NCBI GenBank assembly: GCA_036702975.1
Contig: DATNPX010000043.1
Span: forward strand, 62,001 to 126,000
Length of the DNA: 64,000 bases
Origin: DATNPX01 sp036702975
GTDB taxonomy: Bacteria > Cyanobacteriota > Vampirovibrionia > Obscuribacterales > Obscuribacteraceae
Reading direction: 5' to 3'
Made by a program: the position numbers and the translations under genes. The notes under the pieces are model-generated. The model saw only the letters and a program-made list of their open reading frames with translations, was not told the origin of the DNA and made no database searches. Below, one piece after another: positions 9,615 to 18,913 of the stretch. Position 1 is the first letter of the stretch. The number at the start of each line of letters is the position of its first letter.

Positions 9615-9658
9615 GGGGCATAAGAAGGACGTTTATTGGTCCCAGCGAGTTATGCCCC
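9615..9658. other. Nested hairpin between divergent genes
   Basis: The outer arms ggggcataa (9615-9623) and ttatgcccc (9650-9658) pair perfectly. Inside, ggac (9627-9630) pairs with gtcc (9639-9642) around an 8-nt loop. It sits in the 277-base region between divergent starts at 9527 and 9805. It could be a structured leader, a small RNA or an operator. Confidence 0.4.
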
Positions 9659-9804
9659 TGAATTTGCAGGAAATATAAGTCCGATTTGAAAAATCAAAAA
9701 GATTTCTTCAAGAAAACTATCATTCGCGAAACAATTTCAGTCTTTGGAGATTATCGGGCGCTATGATAAGCCTCTTCTGACGCCAACTGGGATTGATTAG
9801 ACCG

Positions 9805-10224
9805 ATGAACAACTTCGAAAAAATCATTGCTGTCCGCCTTCGCCCAAAAGACGATTTAAAACAGGCGTTGGAGAACATTACCAGGGAAAATCGAGTTTCG
9901 GCTGCTGCAATTGCCAGTGCTGTTGGTTCGCTCGCGTCCGCTGCTATTCGGTTAGGCACCGGTGAAGTCAAGAATCTCGAAGGACCGTTTGAAATAGTCG
10001 CCCTTTGCGGCACTCTTGGGCATGGCGGAATGCACGTGCACATTGCCGTCGCTGATGGCCGGGGCAATACTTTTGGCGGGCATATGCTCCACGGCTGCGA
10101 AGTCAATACCACTGTTGAGATAGTTATTCTCAACCTCAGTGATTCGCACGTGTTTGACCGTGTGGAAGATCCAGATACTGGTTACAGAGAGCTGGTTGTT
10201 ACACCCGTAAATCAGCTGGTATAG
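9805..10224 (+). CDS. PPC (DUF296) domain protein
   Basis: The 139-residue protein is a single PPC domain (plants and prokaryotes conserved). It shows the family core: ENRVSAAAIASAVGSLASA, a GTLGHGGMHVHIAVAD metal-binding loop and the following GGHMLHGCEV strand. Prokaryotic members are small trimeric proteins; plant relatives are AT-hook DNA-binding proteins. The bacterial function is poorly known. ATG 9805 is preferred over a TTG at 9793 because it matches the usual N-terminus, though no strong ribosome binding site is visible. It appears monocistronic. Confidence 0.85.
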   Translation: MNNFEKIIAVRLRPKDDLKQALENITRENRVSAAAIASAVGSLASAAIRLGTGEVKNLEGPFEIVALCGTLGHGGMHVHIAVADGRGNTFGGHMLHGCEVNTTVEIVILNLSDSHVFDRVEDPDTGYRELVVTPVNQLV

Positions 10225-11190
10225 CTGAGCATTTGGCTGGAAATGCCGCTGGGCAGGCGTTTTGGGGCGGAGCTTAATGCCCTGAATTGGGGGAGCGGTC
10301 CGCGTGAGAAATTCGCGCGGATATCTCATCGCCTAGAAAAACGTTCCCTGGAATACAATATTATCTGACGCTCGTTGTCCTAAAGTTTGTCGTTGATACG
10401 TCTGCTTTGATTGCAAGGAACGCATCGGTATTGCCAGCGGTGCGTGTGTTTCTGTTAGCACAGACTCTGAAATGGTGACTTTAAGCCGCTGTTGATGCGG
10501 TGCCATTAGTAGCGGTGTCAAATGATTGAAAGAGGCGCTTGATTTATATGCACTACTTGCCGCCACGGATATACGGCTAAAGCTGAGCCGTGATATGGAA
10601 TGTCCTACCAGTGCCGGAGATTCTGAGTTCGTTTGAACGGTTGCGTATATAAATATGTGTCATGTCGATCTAATTATTTGCCATTCGATTGAGAATTGTT
10701 TGCATATATGATGCTCGTGTTCGATCTCTGGAAAACAAGTCTAGAAAAGCATCTACGGTATTTGGTATCAAGCTCTCCGCACGATAATTTATTCAGTTCG
10801 GATTTAATATTTTCACGATTCTTGATTGAACTAGTTGCATCTTGAAAAGTGTGTGTTTATCTGAGAACCGCTGATTCAGCTCGTTTTGAAGATATAGCAC
10901 TCTCTTGGTCGCCACATTTTTTTTCGATTCGTCCCCCACGAATTAAGCTAGATGAGACGATGGTCCTGGAAAGATTAAATGCCGAAAACTGCTGCAGTAC
11001 CTGTGATAGCGGGTTTGTTCCGGAATGAAAAATGGATTTGTCTAAATTAAAAATAGTTTGCGTTTTGACGCTGATGGAATTATTCTGCTTGGAAAGTTTA
11101 GGATGGCGTCTTAATTACCAGTTGATTTGCACACAACATAATCACATTTGCGTCCTACACTTTGGTCCGAAAGCTTATGGGGTTTGATTT
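10225..11190. other. 966-base AT-rich region without a recognised gene
   Basis: No open frame here has a ribosome binding site or a plausible protein translation. The stretch from about 10620 to 11160 is visibly more AT-rich than the surrounding genes. A 77-codon minus-strand frame at 10333-10566 is not convincing. The region could hold promoters or an untranslated RNA for the gene at 11191, but nothing specific can be shown. Confidence 0.45.
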
Positions 11191-11793
11191 ATGCGCCCTG
11201 CAATAGACACTTCGTCTTTGGCTGAGTCTGCAGCACTTCAGTATTGTGATATGGCGACTGTTCGCAGGCGTCTAATTGAGCTTGAGCGGCAGAGGGTTTT
11301 TAGTGATGAAGAGCTTGCTGTGCTTGTCCGAAAAACTGCTTGCACTAATTTAAAAGCCGATTTCGAACATCGTATGTTCAATCACAAAATGAGGCGTGCG
11401 GCCAGTGATAGAACTTCCAGCGGTCGAGTCGTGATTCGTTCATGGACACCGACGGTAGTTCCATCCTTGACTGCTGTTGACGATAATGATGGCGGTTGGA
11501 AGGTTTTTGAGCCTGATGCAGCAAATGAAGATTCTGCCGAAACGAGCAAATCGATTGGATTGCTTGCCGAATCGCTGGCTTTAGAATCACCGGCCTCATT
11601 TATTACTCGGTCAGGCGGGCGCGTAAAGCGCCTCACACCAGAGGAGATTCGTGCCAATATTCGCGAAAAACGAAGCCTCCGTCCGAACAAATTGAAACGC
11701 ATGCAGAGCCGCAATATCATTCTCACGCTTGTCGCCAATCTGATGTATGTTCCGAGGCAACTCTGCTCCAACCTTCTAGCGGCTTTGTCGTAG
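11191..11793 (+). CDS. Unknown soluble protein, 200 aa
   Basis: ATG 11191 follows TGGGGT at eight bases, a usable ribosome binding site. The N-terminal 65 residues are helical and charged; the middle is acidic and probably disordered; a basic segment at about 150-175 (REKRSLRPNKLKRMQSRN) precedes a short hydrophobic C-terminus. I recognise no family. It is followed after 76 bases by a glycosyltransferase on the same strand. Confidence 0.6.
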   Translation: MRPAIDTSSLAESAALQYCDMATVRRRLIELERQRVFSDEELAVLVRKTACTNLKADFEHRMFNHKMRRAASDRTSSGRVVIRSWTPTVVPSLTAVDDNDGGWKVFEPDAANEDSAETSKSIGLLAESLALESPASFITRSGGRVKRLTPEEIRANIREKRSLRPNKLKRMQSRNIILTLVANLMYVPRQLCSNLLAALS

Positions 11794-11869
11794 CGGCTTA
11801 TTAGTCTATTGACACGAATCCCCGAAAACGTCGCGCGAAGCGGTTTGGTGCGTTAGACTGTGACATTGA

Positions 11870-13609
11870 ATGGTTAGCAGCGTTGTTAACAAGCAATCCG
11901 TAGGCAAGAGTGCGTTCTCGCAGGTGGACGCGCGCTGCATTCTCTTGATCGCTTTTGTCGGCTGTATATCTTTTCTGCCACTACTGGGCAGTGCTGGTCT
12001 GTTCGATCCAACTGATAGTTTTTTCATAGAGTCTGGGCGCGAGATGCTCGAGACGCAAAAGTTCATCGTGCCTCTTATGAACTACGAACAGTGGCTAGAC
12101 AAGCCAGCTCTAGACTTCTGCCTGATCGCCACCAGCCTCAAACTGTTCGGCGTTAGTGAGTTCGCTGGACGGCTTCCGGCTGCACTGAGCGGCATTTTGG
12201 AAGCTATATTACTGTTCGTGCTCAGCCGCCAGATTTTGACTGTTCGTCAGTCTTTGTTTTCCGCACTCTCGCTACTAGCTTTTCCATTGTTCATTATTGT
12301 CGGGCGGACGTCACTTTCGGACGAACCACTATCTCTATGTTTTTGCTGTGCCGTATTGTCTTTGGCCATCGCATCAATCAAGAAACGACCAATATTTTTA
12401 GTCCCAGGATACATCGGCCTCGGTTTGGCGATCCTGCTCAAAGGACCACCACTTGCGTTGATATTTACAGGACTGGCGGTGGGTGGCTATCTCCTTTTGG
12501 CAGAGCGCGCAAACCTGTTCCAGGCGATCTGGAACTTGCGTCCACTGGTTGGATTGCTCGCTGCTGCTGCAATTGCGCTACCCTACTACATTTGGGCGCA
12601 CGTCGGCACAAATGGGGAGTTTACCGTCAACTTTTTCTTGCGGCAAAATCTCGGACGCGCCGCTGGTACCGTGAATCATGTTCGTCCATTCTGGTGGTAT
12701 GTGCCGGTGTTCTTGGCGGGCATCTTTCCATGGTCTTTGATGTTGTTGACGTTCTCTCAGCGTTTTTTTCACCGCATATTGCATATTGACACAGCTCGCA
12801 GTACACCGAGGGTGAAGCTGCTCAAGTTCGCTGCTTGCTGGGCGGCTCTGGGTTTTTGCTTTTTCAGTGCCGTGCCGACGAAATTGGAGACGTACATTGT
12901 TCCGATACTACCGGCGGTGGCACTTCTTTGCGGTAGCTACCTCGATGTGTTGGCTCGTGCTGCTCGAAGCAACTTTGCCCGGCGTGCTTTTATTGCTTGT
13001 CTGTCTTGCGTCGCGGCTGTTGTTATTATTACTCCGATTGCAACCAAGATAGCGTTCAAAGATGCAGTTCAACTTTTTCCGCTTCAACTATGTGCAGCAG
13101 GAGTTCTTTTAATCGCTTGTGGAATGGGTATCCGTGAATCTTTTCGGAGTCATTTGTCTCGTGCCGGCGGCTGGTTGCTGGGAGCTGTCATTTCCTATTG
13201 CGCAGTGTTTATACCGGTGATTTTTGTCACATACCACGATGTCTATCAATCGCCAATCGACAAACTGGTGACATACGCGCATGATGAACACGCAGACCTG
13301 GCGGTTTTGTTCTTCTCGCTTCCGTCGGTGATGTATCGATATGGACACGCCATTCCTTTGATTAAAGATGAACAGGATATGCGTAATTTCGCGGAGGGTG
13401 CGCCCGATAAGCGCTGGGTATTGATGAACAGAGATGTTCTCAGCTTGCTCAAGTGGACGGAGCGGTCACCGCGAGTAGTGGCGCATGAAGGACGCTGGTG
13501 GCTCTTCGCTGTAGGGAAAAATTGCAAGAAGGAAAATACTGCCGAATGGAACGGACTCAATGTAGGCGTCTATCCTACGTTGGCAGACCGAAGCAAAATG
13601 AAGTTCTAG
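11870..13609 (+). CDS. PMT/ArnT-type family 39 membrane glycosyltransferase
   Basis: GT39-like enzymes transfer a sugar from a polyprenyl phosphate to an acceptor on the outer face of the inner membrane. The 579-residue protein is strongly hydrophobic with around ten to twelve predicted helices. The first periplasmic loop reads FDPTDSFFIESGREM, with the acidic residues expected at the active site, followed by WLDKPALDFCLIA and a FAGRLPAALSG helix as in ArnT/PMT_2 proteins. A soluble domain of about 100 residues ends the protein. A second GT39 lies at 23018-24760 and a dolichyl/undecaprenyl-phosphate GT2 that could supply donor at 17419. The acceptor is unknown. Confidence 0.85.
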   Translation: MVSSVVNKQSVGKSAFSQVDARCILLIAFVGCISFLPLLGSAGLFDPTDSFFIESGREMLETQKFIVPLMNYEQWLDKPALDFCLIATSLKLFGVSEFAGRLPAALSGILEAILLFVLSRQILTVRQSLFSALSLLAFPLFIIVGRTSLSDEPLSLCFCCAVLSLAIASIKKRPIFLVPGYIGLGLAILLKGPPLALIFTGLAVGGYLLLAERANLFQAIWNLRPLVGLLAAAAIALPYYIWAHVGTNGEFTVNFFLRQNLGRAAGTVNHVRPFWWYVPVFLAGIFPWSLMLLTFSQRFFHRILHIDTARSTPRVKLLKFAACWAALGFCFFSAVPTKLETYIVPILPAVALLCGSYLDVLARAARSNFARRAFIACLSCVAAVVIITPIATKIAFKDAVQLFPLQLCAAGVLLIACGMGIRESFRSHLSRAGGWLLGAVISYCAVFIPVIFVTYHDVYQSPIDKLVTYAHDEHADLAVLFFSLPSVMYRYGHAIPLIKDEQDMRNFAEGAPDKRWVLMNRDVLSLLKWTERSPRVVAHEGRWWLFAVGKNCKKENTAEWNGLNVGVYPTLADRSKMKF

Positions 13610-13618
13610 ATAGTCTCT

Positions 13619-14200
13619 TTAGTGTGGCTTTTGTGCAGGATTTTGGCCGGGTACGTATCCTGGAGGAGTATAGCTGCCGTTGAAAGCCGGAGCCAGAAGG
13701 TTTGTGCCATGGTCACGTGCGTAGTCCACCATGGCTTGACTCAGATCGCGCTGATCGCGACGGTTGTTCGCGTACACGGCGTTGGTCGGCGAGCTGCCCG
13801 TATCGAGGTCAACGCCCATAAGTGCGAGCGCTCGCTTTGCATATTTACCTGGCGTGCTCTTCGGCTCCAATGCAAAAGCTATGCGAAATTCGCGAATGGC
13901 GGCCTCTTTCCTTTTTAGCTTCATGTAACAGCTGCCCATGTAATAGTGCAACTTGGCGCTGCTGAACTCCGAGTTGAGTGCGTCGTTGAGGTGATCAAGG
14001 GCATCTGTATATTTGCCCTCAGAATACTCTCTGATGCCTTCCTCCATCGGCGAGACGCGCGGCGCTGCAGGCGATGGCGCCGTGTCTGTCGAAGGATCTG
14101 TCATTGATGTCGAATCGTCGGCTGCAGCTGAAATTAAACTACAGCTGACTATGGCGAAGATTGCTGCAACCGCGGCTGGATACTTTGTAAGCGTTCTCAT
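13619..14200 (-). CDS. TPR-containing lipoprotein, unknown partner
   Basis: From the ATG at 14200 the protein starts MRTLTKYPAAVAAIFAIVSC, a signal with an IVSC lipobox, so it is probably a lipoprotein. An open frame extends to 14320 with another hydrophobic helix, so the start is uncertain. Residues about 50-130 form two TPR-like helical pairs (YSEGKYTDALDHLNDAL and MKLKRKEAAIREFRIAF). The C-terminus is Gly/Pro-rich. It is divergent from the kinase pair at 14368, and its end is nine bases from the converging glycosyltransferase. TPRs usually mediate protein contacts; the partner is unknown. Confidence 0.72.
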   Translation of the reverse strand: MRTLTKYPAAVAAIFAIVSCSLISAAADDSTSMTDPSTDTAPSPAAPRVSPMEEGIREYSEGKYTDALDHLNDALNSEFSSAKLHYYMGSCYMKLKRKEAAIREFRIAFALEPKSTPGKYAKRALALMGVDLDTGSSPTNAVYANNRRDQRDLSQAMVDYARDHGTNLLAPAFNGSYTPPGYVPGQNPAQKPH

Positions 14201-14367
14201 TGGGGGACTATTGTAGTCCATCGGCTGGCAAGGCTCCAGCTCTTGATTCCGCCGGATGAAGAATGTGACAGCGCAGAGAGACAACAAAATCCCAACAAAC
14301 AGAAAACAAACACACAACAAATCTAGGGTTCTCCACCGAGAATTTTAACTAGGCTTAAGGTATATAA

Positions 14368-15846
14368 ATGAAGCGGCCGCACGCCGCTTTCTTGCATTTT
14401 CCTTTGCGCCATGCCCCTCTCCATGGAGCACCGACTTTGAGCGAAGCGGAAGTCACACTTAAATACCGTGAATGGCCATTTGCGGTCACGCACTATCTTT
14501 TGCTCGGCATGGTGCCTGTGCTTGGGCTCTTTATTTTGACCTGTTGGTTGTCGGCGCTCATGATGCAGACTACCGCTCACTTCGGAGCGATTTCAATCTA
14601 CGTTTCGAGTCTGATGATATTGGCCTGTTTCTTGATTTTGGGAATTATCGTCACAGCAGACACCACTATTTTTCTCGCTCGGGACGGCATGTCTTTTCCG
14701 TTTCTCGTGTGTCCTGGATTTAAGTTGAGAACTCAACAAAATTGGTCCGATCTTATCGCCGTCAATTATGCGCCTCGAGGAGAGCGCGGTGCTCTCTTTC
14801 TCAAATTCAAGAACGGGCAGAGAGTTAAGCTGAACCTCAACCTGTTGCGTCCTGAGCAAGTCGAAAACCTGATCGTTTCGATGGATGTCTGGTCTGGCGG
14901 CACTGATATGTTTCCGTCCCTGCTTGATGCCCGTTTGAAGCTGCTAGAGAACAACAAAGATGCCAATGAGGCGCTTCCTGGTTATACAGAAATGTGGGAA
15001 GACGAATTGGCTCGTCGTTTTGGTGCTACTAATTTCATTCCGTTGGAGCCTGGTGAACAGGTGCGTGACTTGACGATTGAGCGACAATTGGCATTCGGCG
15101 GCATGTCGGCGATTTATTTAGCTATTGGTCCGGACAAAGTCAAATGTGTATTGAAAGAAGCGGTAGTACCTGCAGATGCTGATGAGAAAATGCGGGCAGC
15201 CGCTGAACACATGCTGGAACGCGAAGCACATATTTTGACTGGTTTGTCGCATCCTAACATTGCGCGAGTCTTGGATCACTTTCTCGAAAATGGACGCCAC
15301 TACATCATGATGGAATTGATTGATGGCGAAGATTTGCGTCGACTGGTAAAAGAGCACGGACGGCAGTTAGAAGAAGACGTGATTTATTGGGCTCTGCAAC
15401 TGGCAGACATTCTTGCCTATCTTCACGCACAGCAACCGCCGGTTGTGCACCGGGACCTCTCTCCCGACAATCTCATGTTGCGTGAGTCTGGAGAGTTGTG
15501 TTTAATCGATTTTGGTGCTGCGAACCACTTTGTCGGCACAGCTACCGGAACAATGATTGGCAAACAGGCCTACATTGCGCCGGAGCAGCTGCGGGGTAAA
15601 GCCGAGCCGAGGAGTGATATTTATGCTTTTGGTGGCACTCTGTTTTTCTTGTTGACTGGCGAAGATCCGGAACCTCTCGCCGTCGCACATGTGCGTGACG
15701 CAAATAAAAGAGTCTCTGAAAGGCTAGGCCAGATTATCGCCGTATGTACTGCACAAGAGGAATCAGAACGCCCGGCAACGGCTGCGGACCTACTCAAGCT
15801 TCTCAAAACGCTCGCCAATGAGGGTGTCAATGCAAAAACCGTTTAG
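14368..15846 (+). CDS. Membrane-anchored Ser/Thr protein kinase (first of a pair)
   Basis: Two transmembrane helices (about 43-66 and 74-98) precede a linker and a C-terminal Hanks-type kinase domain from about residue 234. Key residues are present: a Gly-rich loop LAFGGMSAIY, ATP-binding Lys263, catalytic loop HRDLSPDN with Asp363 and Asn368, DFGAA with Asp381, and IAPEQL. Unlike typical bacterial PknB proteins the helices are N-terminal and there is no PASTA ectodomain. AAGG precedes ATG 14368 by eight bases. The next gene, a paralogous kinase, begins inside its last codons, implying translational coupling. Confidence 0.92.
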   Translation: MKRPHAAFLHFPLRHAPLHGAPTLSEAEVTLKYREWPFAVTHYLLLGMVPVLGLFILTCWLSALMMQTTAHFGAISIYVSSLMILACFLILGIIVTADTTIFLARDGMSFPFLVCPGFKLRTQQNWSDLIAVNYAPRGERGALFLKFKNGQRVKLNLNLLRPEQVENLIVSMDVWSGGTDMFPSLLDARLKLLENNKDANEALPGYTEMWEDELARRFGATNFIPLEPGEQVRDLTIERQLAFGGMSAIYLAIGPDKVKCVLKEAVVPADADEKMRAAAEHMLEREAHILTGLSHPNIARVLDHFLENGRHYIMMELIDGEDLRRLVKEHGRQLEEDVIYWALQLADILAYLHAQQPPVVHRDLSPDNLMLRESGELCLIDFGAANHFVGTATGTMIGKQAYIAPEQLRGKAEPRSDIYAFGGTLFFLLTGEDPEPLAVAHVRDANKRVSERLGQIIAVCTAQEESERPATAADLLKLLKTLANEGVNAKTV

Positions 15847-17422
15847 CTTGCAAGAACGAATGCGCGATCACTTGCGGCACCCGAATCCTCTTATGGAGTA
15901 TATTCCGCAAGCAGAATTGACCATGAATCTCCAGCGCATTGGGCGGCTGGTGCTGTTTGCGGGCATCTCGTGTTTGCTTTTCATCGCTGCCTGTGCGTTC
16001 GTTCCACAGCTGAAGGATGTGGTATTCGACTTTTTTCGCTTTCTGGTTGCTCCTATTAAACCGCTGCTCTATGCCCAACCGGCGCCAGCTCTGGAAGGCT
16101 TGCTTAATTGGCTTTCTAAGGTTTCGACAGTGATTGTGTTTGTCGCGGCACCGCTCGTGTCGTTATTTACTATCTTTCTGGCTTTACGCCAGTCCTACCT
16201 ATATATCGATGGAAGGTATCTTTATCGATTAAAGCTGATCATGCAGCAATCCAATGGTCCTAGCGGGCGGGCAGTTATGATCGTCGCTGGCAAGCACTAC
16301 CTGATTGAGAGTCAGACGCTTCTACTGCCGGACACTAAGGTGATAGTTGAGCGTCCGCAAGGAAAGAAATCTTACCGTGATTATGTGCTGAAAATCTCAA
16401 CGCCACACTACAGAGACTTTTCTATAAAGTGGGGCGATGTTATTCAAGCTGACGATCGCCAGCGACTGATGAACACGATGGAAGAGTTGATGCCACAGAC
16501 GTTTGATGCATCTGTTTTCGAACCTTTTAAGCAGATTCATTCCCGTCAGAGTTACACCGAGATTTGGCTAAAAGAACTATCCGGTGCGCCAAAGCGCGAT
16601 CGGCTTACACCACTTGCAGACGGCAGCAAGCTGGACAAAGGAAATTATACGATTATTCATAAGGCTGGTGTTGGCGGACAAGGAACTGTGTATTTTGCCG
16701 ACACAGCTAAAAATTCGGCGGTTAGCCGAACTGTTGTATTGAAAGAGTTTGTTCTGCCTGTCTTCCCCGACATTCGCGTTAGGAAGAAAGCGGCTGAACG
16801 CTTTCAAACGGAAGCCGCTGTTTTGAGTCGTTTGCATCATCCGCGAGTGGTTCGATTCATCGATCTGTTTGTTGAGGACCATCGTGCTTACGTGGTAATG
16901 GAGTTGGTTGAAGGCGCCAATTTGAAAGAGTTGGTTGCAACTTCAGGTCCTCTTCCCGAATCGGAAGTTGTAAAGCTCGCCAGCCAAATGGCGTCTGTGC
17001 TCAGTTATTTGCATGAACAGGAACCTCCGGTCATTCACCGCGATTTGACTCCCGACAATATCATTCTTGGTGAAGATGGACTACCGAAGCTTATCGATTT
17101 TTCTGTCGCGCAAGAACTCTCTTCCGGTGTTACAGGATCAGTTGTTGGCAAGCCCAATTACATTGCACCAGAACAATTCCGTGGCAAGCCCAAGACTCAA
17201 AGCGATATCTACTCTTTGGGTGCAAGTATGTACTATCTTTTGATTGGGCAGGACCCGCCACCAATTACGGTACTGCACCCACAATTTGTCAACGGAAAGA
17301 TCAGTCAGCCACTCGACCACATAGTCGCTAAGTGTACGCAGTTAGACGTTTTGAAACGGTATCAGTCCGCCGCTGAGCTGTTGGCAGACCTGGAAAAGAT
17401 TGGCGGCGGACCTCATACCTAA
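15830..17422 (+). CDS. Membrane-anchored Ser/Thr protein kinase (second of a pair)
   Basis: Like its upstream neighbour this 530-residue protein has two N-terminal transmembrane segments (about 37-58 and 99-120), a linker, then a kinase domain from about residue 270. It retains the Gly-rich loop AGVGGQGTVY, Lys305, and HRDLTPDN with Asp405 and Asn410. The metal-binding DFG is DFS (IDFSVAQ), a conservative change that may leave activity intact. ATG 15830 is preferred over 15818 because AGGG at 15821-15824 precedes it by five bases; the gene overlaps the first kinase by 17 bases. The pair probably arose by duplication and may form a hetero-complex. Confidence 0.9.
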   Translation: MQKPFSLQERMRDHLRHPNPLMEYIPQAELTMNLQRIGRLVLFAGISCLLFIAACAFVPQLKDVVFDFFRFLVAPIKPLLYAQPAPALEGLLNWLSKVSTVIVFVAAPLVSLFTIFLALRQSYLYIDGRYLYRLKLIMQQSNGPSGRAVMIVAGKHYLIESQTLLLPDTKVIVERPQGKKSYRDYVLKISTPHYRDFSIKWGDVIQADDRQRLMNTMEELMPQTFDASVFEPFKQIHSRQSYTEIWLKELSGAPKRDRLTPLADGSKLDKGNYTIIHKAGVGGQGTVYFADTAKNSAVSRTVVLKEFVLPVFPDIRVRKKAAERFQTEAAVLSRLHHPRVVRFIDLFVEDHRAYVVMELVEGANLKELVATSGPLPESEVVKLASQMASVLSYLHEQEPPVIHRDLTPDNIILGEDGLPKLIDFSVAQELSSGVTGSVVGKPNYIAPEQFRGKPKTQSDIYSLGASMYYLLIGQDPPPITVLHPQFVNGKISQPLDHIVAKCTQLDVLKRYQSAAELLADLEKIGGGPHT

Positions 17423-18492
17423 AGCTGAACTTCCTGTCCAGGCGGAAGAGCGTTTAGTCGATTCTCTACTTCGTAGATGCGCTTACCTTGTGACTCATGA
17501 TAGGTTCGCATCAAAATCTCGGCAAGAAGCCCCATGAGAATGAATTGGACGCCGATCATGAAAAACATGGCACTTAGCACCGGTAGCGGTGTCTCGATAA
17601 AGGTGGTGTCATAGAAGTATTTGAGAATGACCATCCAGCCAAGAGCTAGGAATGAAACGCACATCGAGATTATGCCTGCCGTTCCGAAAACATAGATTGG
17701 TTTTGTAAAATAGCTGGACATAAACTTGACCGTTATGAGGTCAAGCACAACTTTGAAGGTTCGAGAAAGTCCGTATTTGGAAACGCCAAACTGTCTTGCA
17801 AAATGATTCACTGGAATCTCCGCAACTTTGGCGCCCTGCCAGCTTGCGTAGATGGGCACGAACCGGTGCATTTCGCCGTACAATCGAATGTTCTTAATCA
17901 CTCCGCGGCGGTAAGCTTTGAGTGAACAACCATAGTCATGAAGTCTAACACCGCTGATGGTGCTTATGATTTTGTTTGCGATCCATGATGGAATCAATCT
18001 GCTGAGCAGGGCATCCTGGCGATTTTTGCGCCATCCGCTAACAACGTCATAACCTTCGTTCATCTTAGATAGTAGAAGCTTGATATCGGCTGGATCGTTT
18101 TGCAGATCCGCATCCATTGGGATGATAATGTTTCCCAGGGAATGGTCGATGCCGGCGGCGAGTGCGGCTGTTTGCCCAAAGTTTTTGACGAATTGAACCA
18201 CTTTTACTCGGTCGTCTTGCAGGGAAAGTGTCTCGAGTTCCTCATATGAGCGATCGGTCGAGCCGTCATCAATAAAGACTACTTCCCATGATTTCCCGAC
18301 TTCCGCCAGTGCAATCAAAAGCTTTTCGTAGAGAAGTTCTATGTTCTCTTCTTCGTTGTATACAGGAATTACAATCGACAGTTCCGGACGCGTGAGTTTT
18401 CGCGCTGCCCGATGTGCACGGATAATCTCTTCAGACCAATTGGTCAGTGTCTTGAGTTCGATCGGTTCTTGTGTAAGTTTGTTGACGAACAT
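17419..18492 (-). CDS. GT2 polyprenyl-phosphate sugar transferase (DPM1/GtrB/ArnC-like)
   Basis: This enzyme class moves a sugar from a nucleotide donor to undecaprenyl phosphate in the inner membrane. The 357-residue protein has a GT-A domain with LSIVIPVYNEEENI, FIDDGSTD and the metal-binding PMDADLQNDP, then two C-terminal transmembrane helices (about 265-290 and 300-325). This is the DPM1/GtrB/ArnC arrangement. It would make the lipid-linked sugar used by GT39 enzymes, two of which lie in this window. Its stop overlaps the converging kinase stop by four bases. No clear ribosome binding site precedes ATG 18492. Confidence 0.9.
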   Translation of the reverse strand: MFVNKLTQEPIELKTLTNWSEEIIRAHRAARKLTRPELSIVIPVYNEEENIELLYEKLLIALAEVGKSWEVVFIDDGSTDRSYEELETLSLQDDRVKVVQFVKNFGQTAALAAGIDHSLGNIIIPMDADLQNDPADIKLLLSKMNEGYDVVSGWRKNRQDALLSRLIPSWIANKIISTISGVRLHDYGCSLKAYRRGVIKNIRLYGEMHRFVPIYASWQGAKVAEIPVNHFARQFGVSKYGLSRTFKVVLDLITVKFMSSYFTKPIYVFGTAGIISMCVSFLALGWMVILKYFYDTTFIETPLPVLSAMFFMIGVQFILMGLLAEILMRTYHESQGKRIYEVENRLNALPPGQEVQL

Positions 18493-18759
18493 TATTTAGG
18501 TGATTGAGAAGTGGTGCCAGCCAGTTTTGTCTTACGGTTCTACACGGATTTTCTCAGAAGTGGACAGCGGCAGCCTCCAAGATAATGAGTGATGTTTAAC
18601 CGAGCTCTCGATGTCAATGGTTAGTTTACAGGTCTGAATGCGCGATGTCGACTAAAACAAAGTTCCACTAAGCGAGCTGATGGCGCCCAGCCATTTTCGT
18701 CTGGTTTGGAGCCGGTTTGGTGTCTATTCCTCCTTGGCACAACCCTCCAAAATATTGGG

Positions 18760-18788
18760 TTGACAATTCTAGACGACCGGTCTAATAT
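18760..18788 (+). promoter_or_regulatory. Sigma-70-type promoter with TetR operator in the spacer
   Basis: TTGACA (18760-18765) and TAATAT (18783-18788) are separated by exactly 17 bases. The spacer and edge of the -10 hold TAGACGACCGGTCTA (18770-18784), an inverted repeat with a GACCGGTC core. The same module recurs upstream of the TetR gene at 19935. Repressor bound here would block RNA polymerase. It drives the hydrolase gene at 18914. Confidence 0.85.
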
Positions 18789-18883
18789 CCTAATCAAGGA
18801 GGGTCGATTTAGCCACGTAGTCCAGAGAACGATTTCAAGCCCGAAGTCACGTTATTGTCAGCCTGTTTGCTCTCTGTTGATAA

Positions 18884-18896
18884 AAGACCGGTCTAT
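18884..18896. promoter_or_regulatory. Third GACCGGTCTA site, just before the hydrolase start
   Basis: The sequence aagaccggtcta repeats the palindromic core of the two promoter operators, about 120 bases downstream of the first. It lies just before the likely ATG at 18914. It may be a second binding site for repression by looping or roadblock. No good promoter hexamers surround it. Confidence 0.55.
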
Positions 18897-18913
18897 TGTC
18901 GACTAATAAGATC

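Noticed and set aside
10333..10566. 77-codon minus-strand frame in the AT-rich gap
   Set aside because: No ribosome binding site or recognisable protein features.
18795..18803. AAGGAGGG strong ribosome binding site in the hydrolase leader
   Set aside because: No start codon follows at usable distance, so no leader peptide can be called.
18706..18906. 66-codon frame spanning the hydrolase promoter
   Set aside because: It overlaps the -35, operator and -10 of a strong promoter, so coding is improbable.
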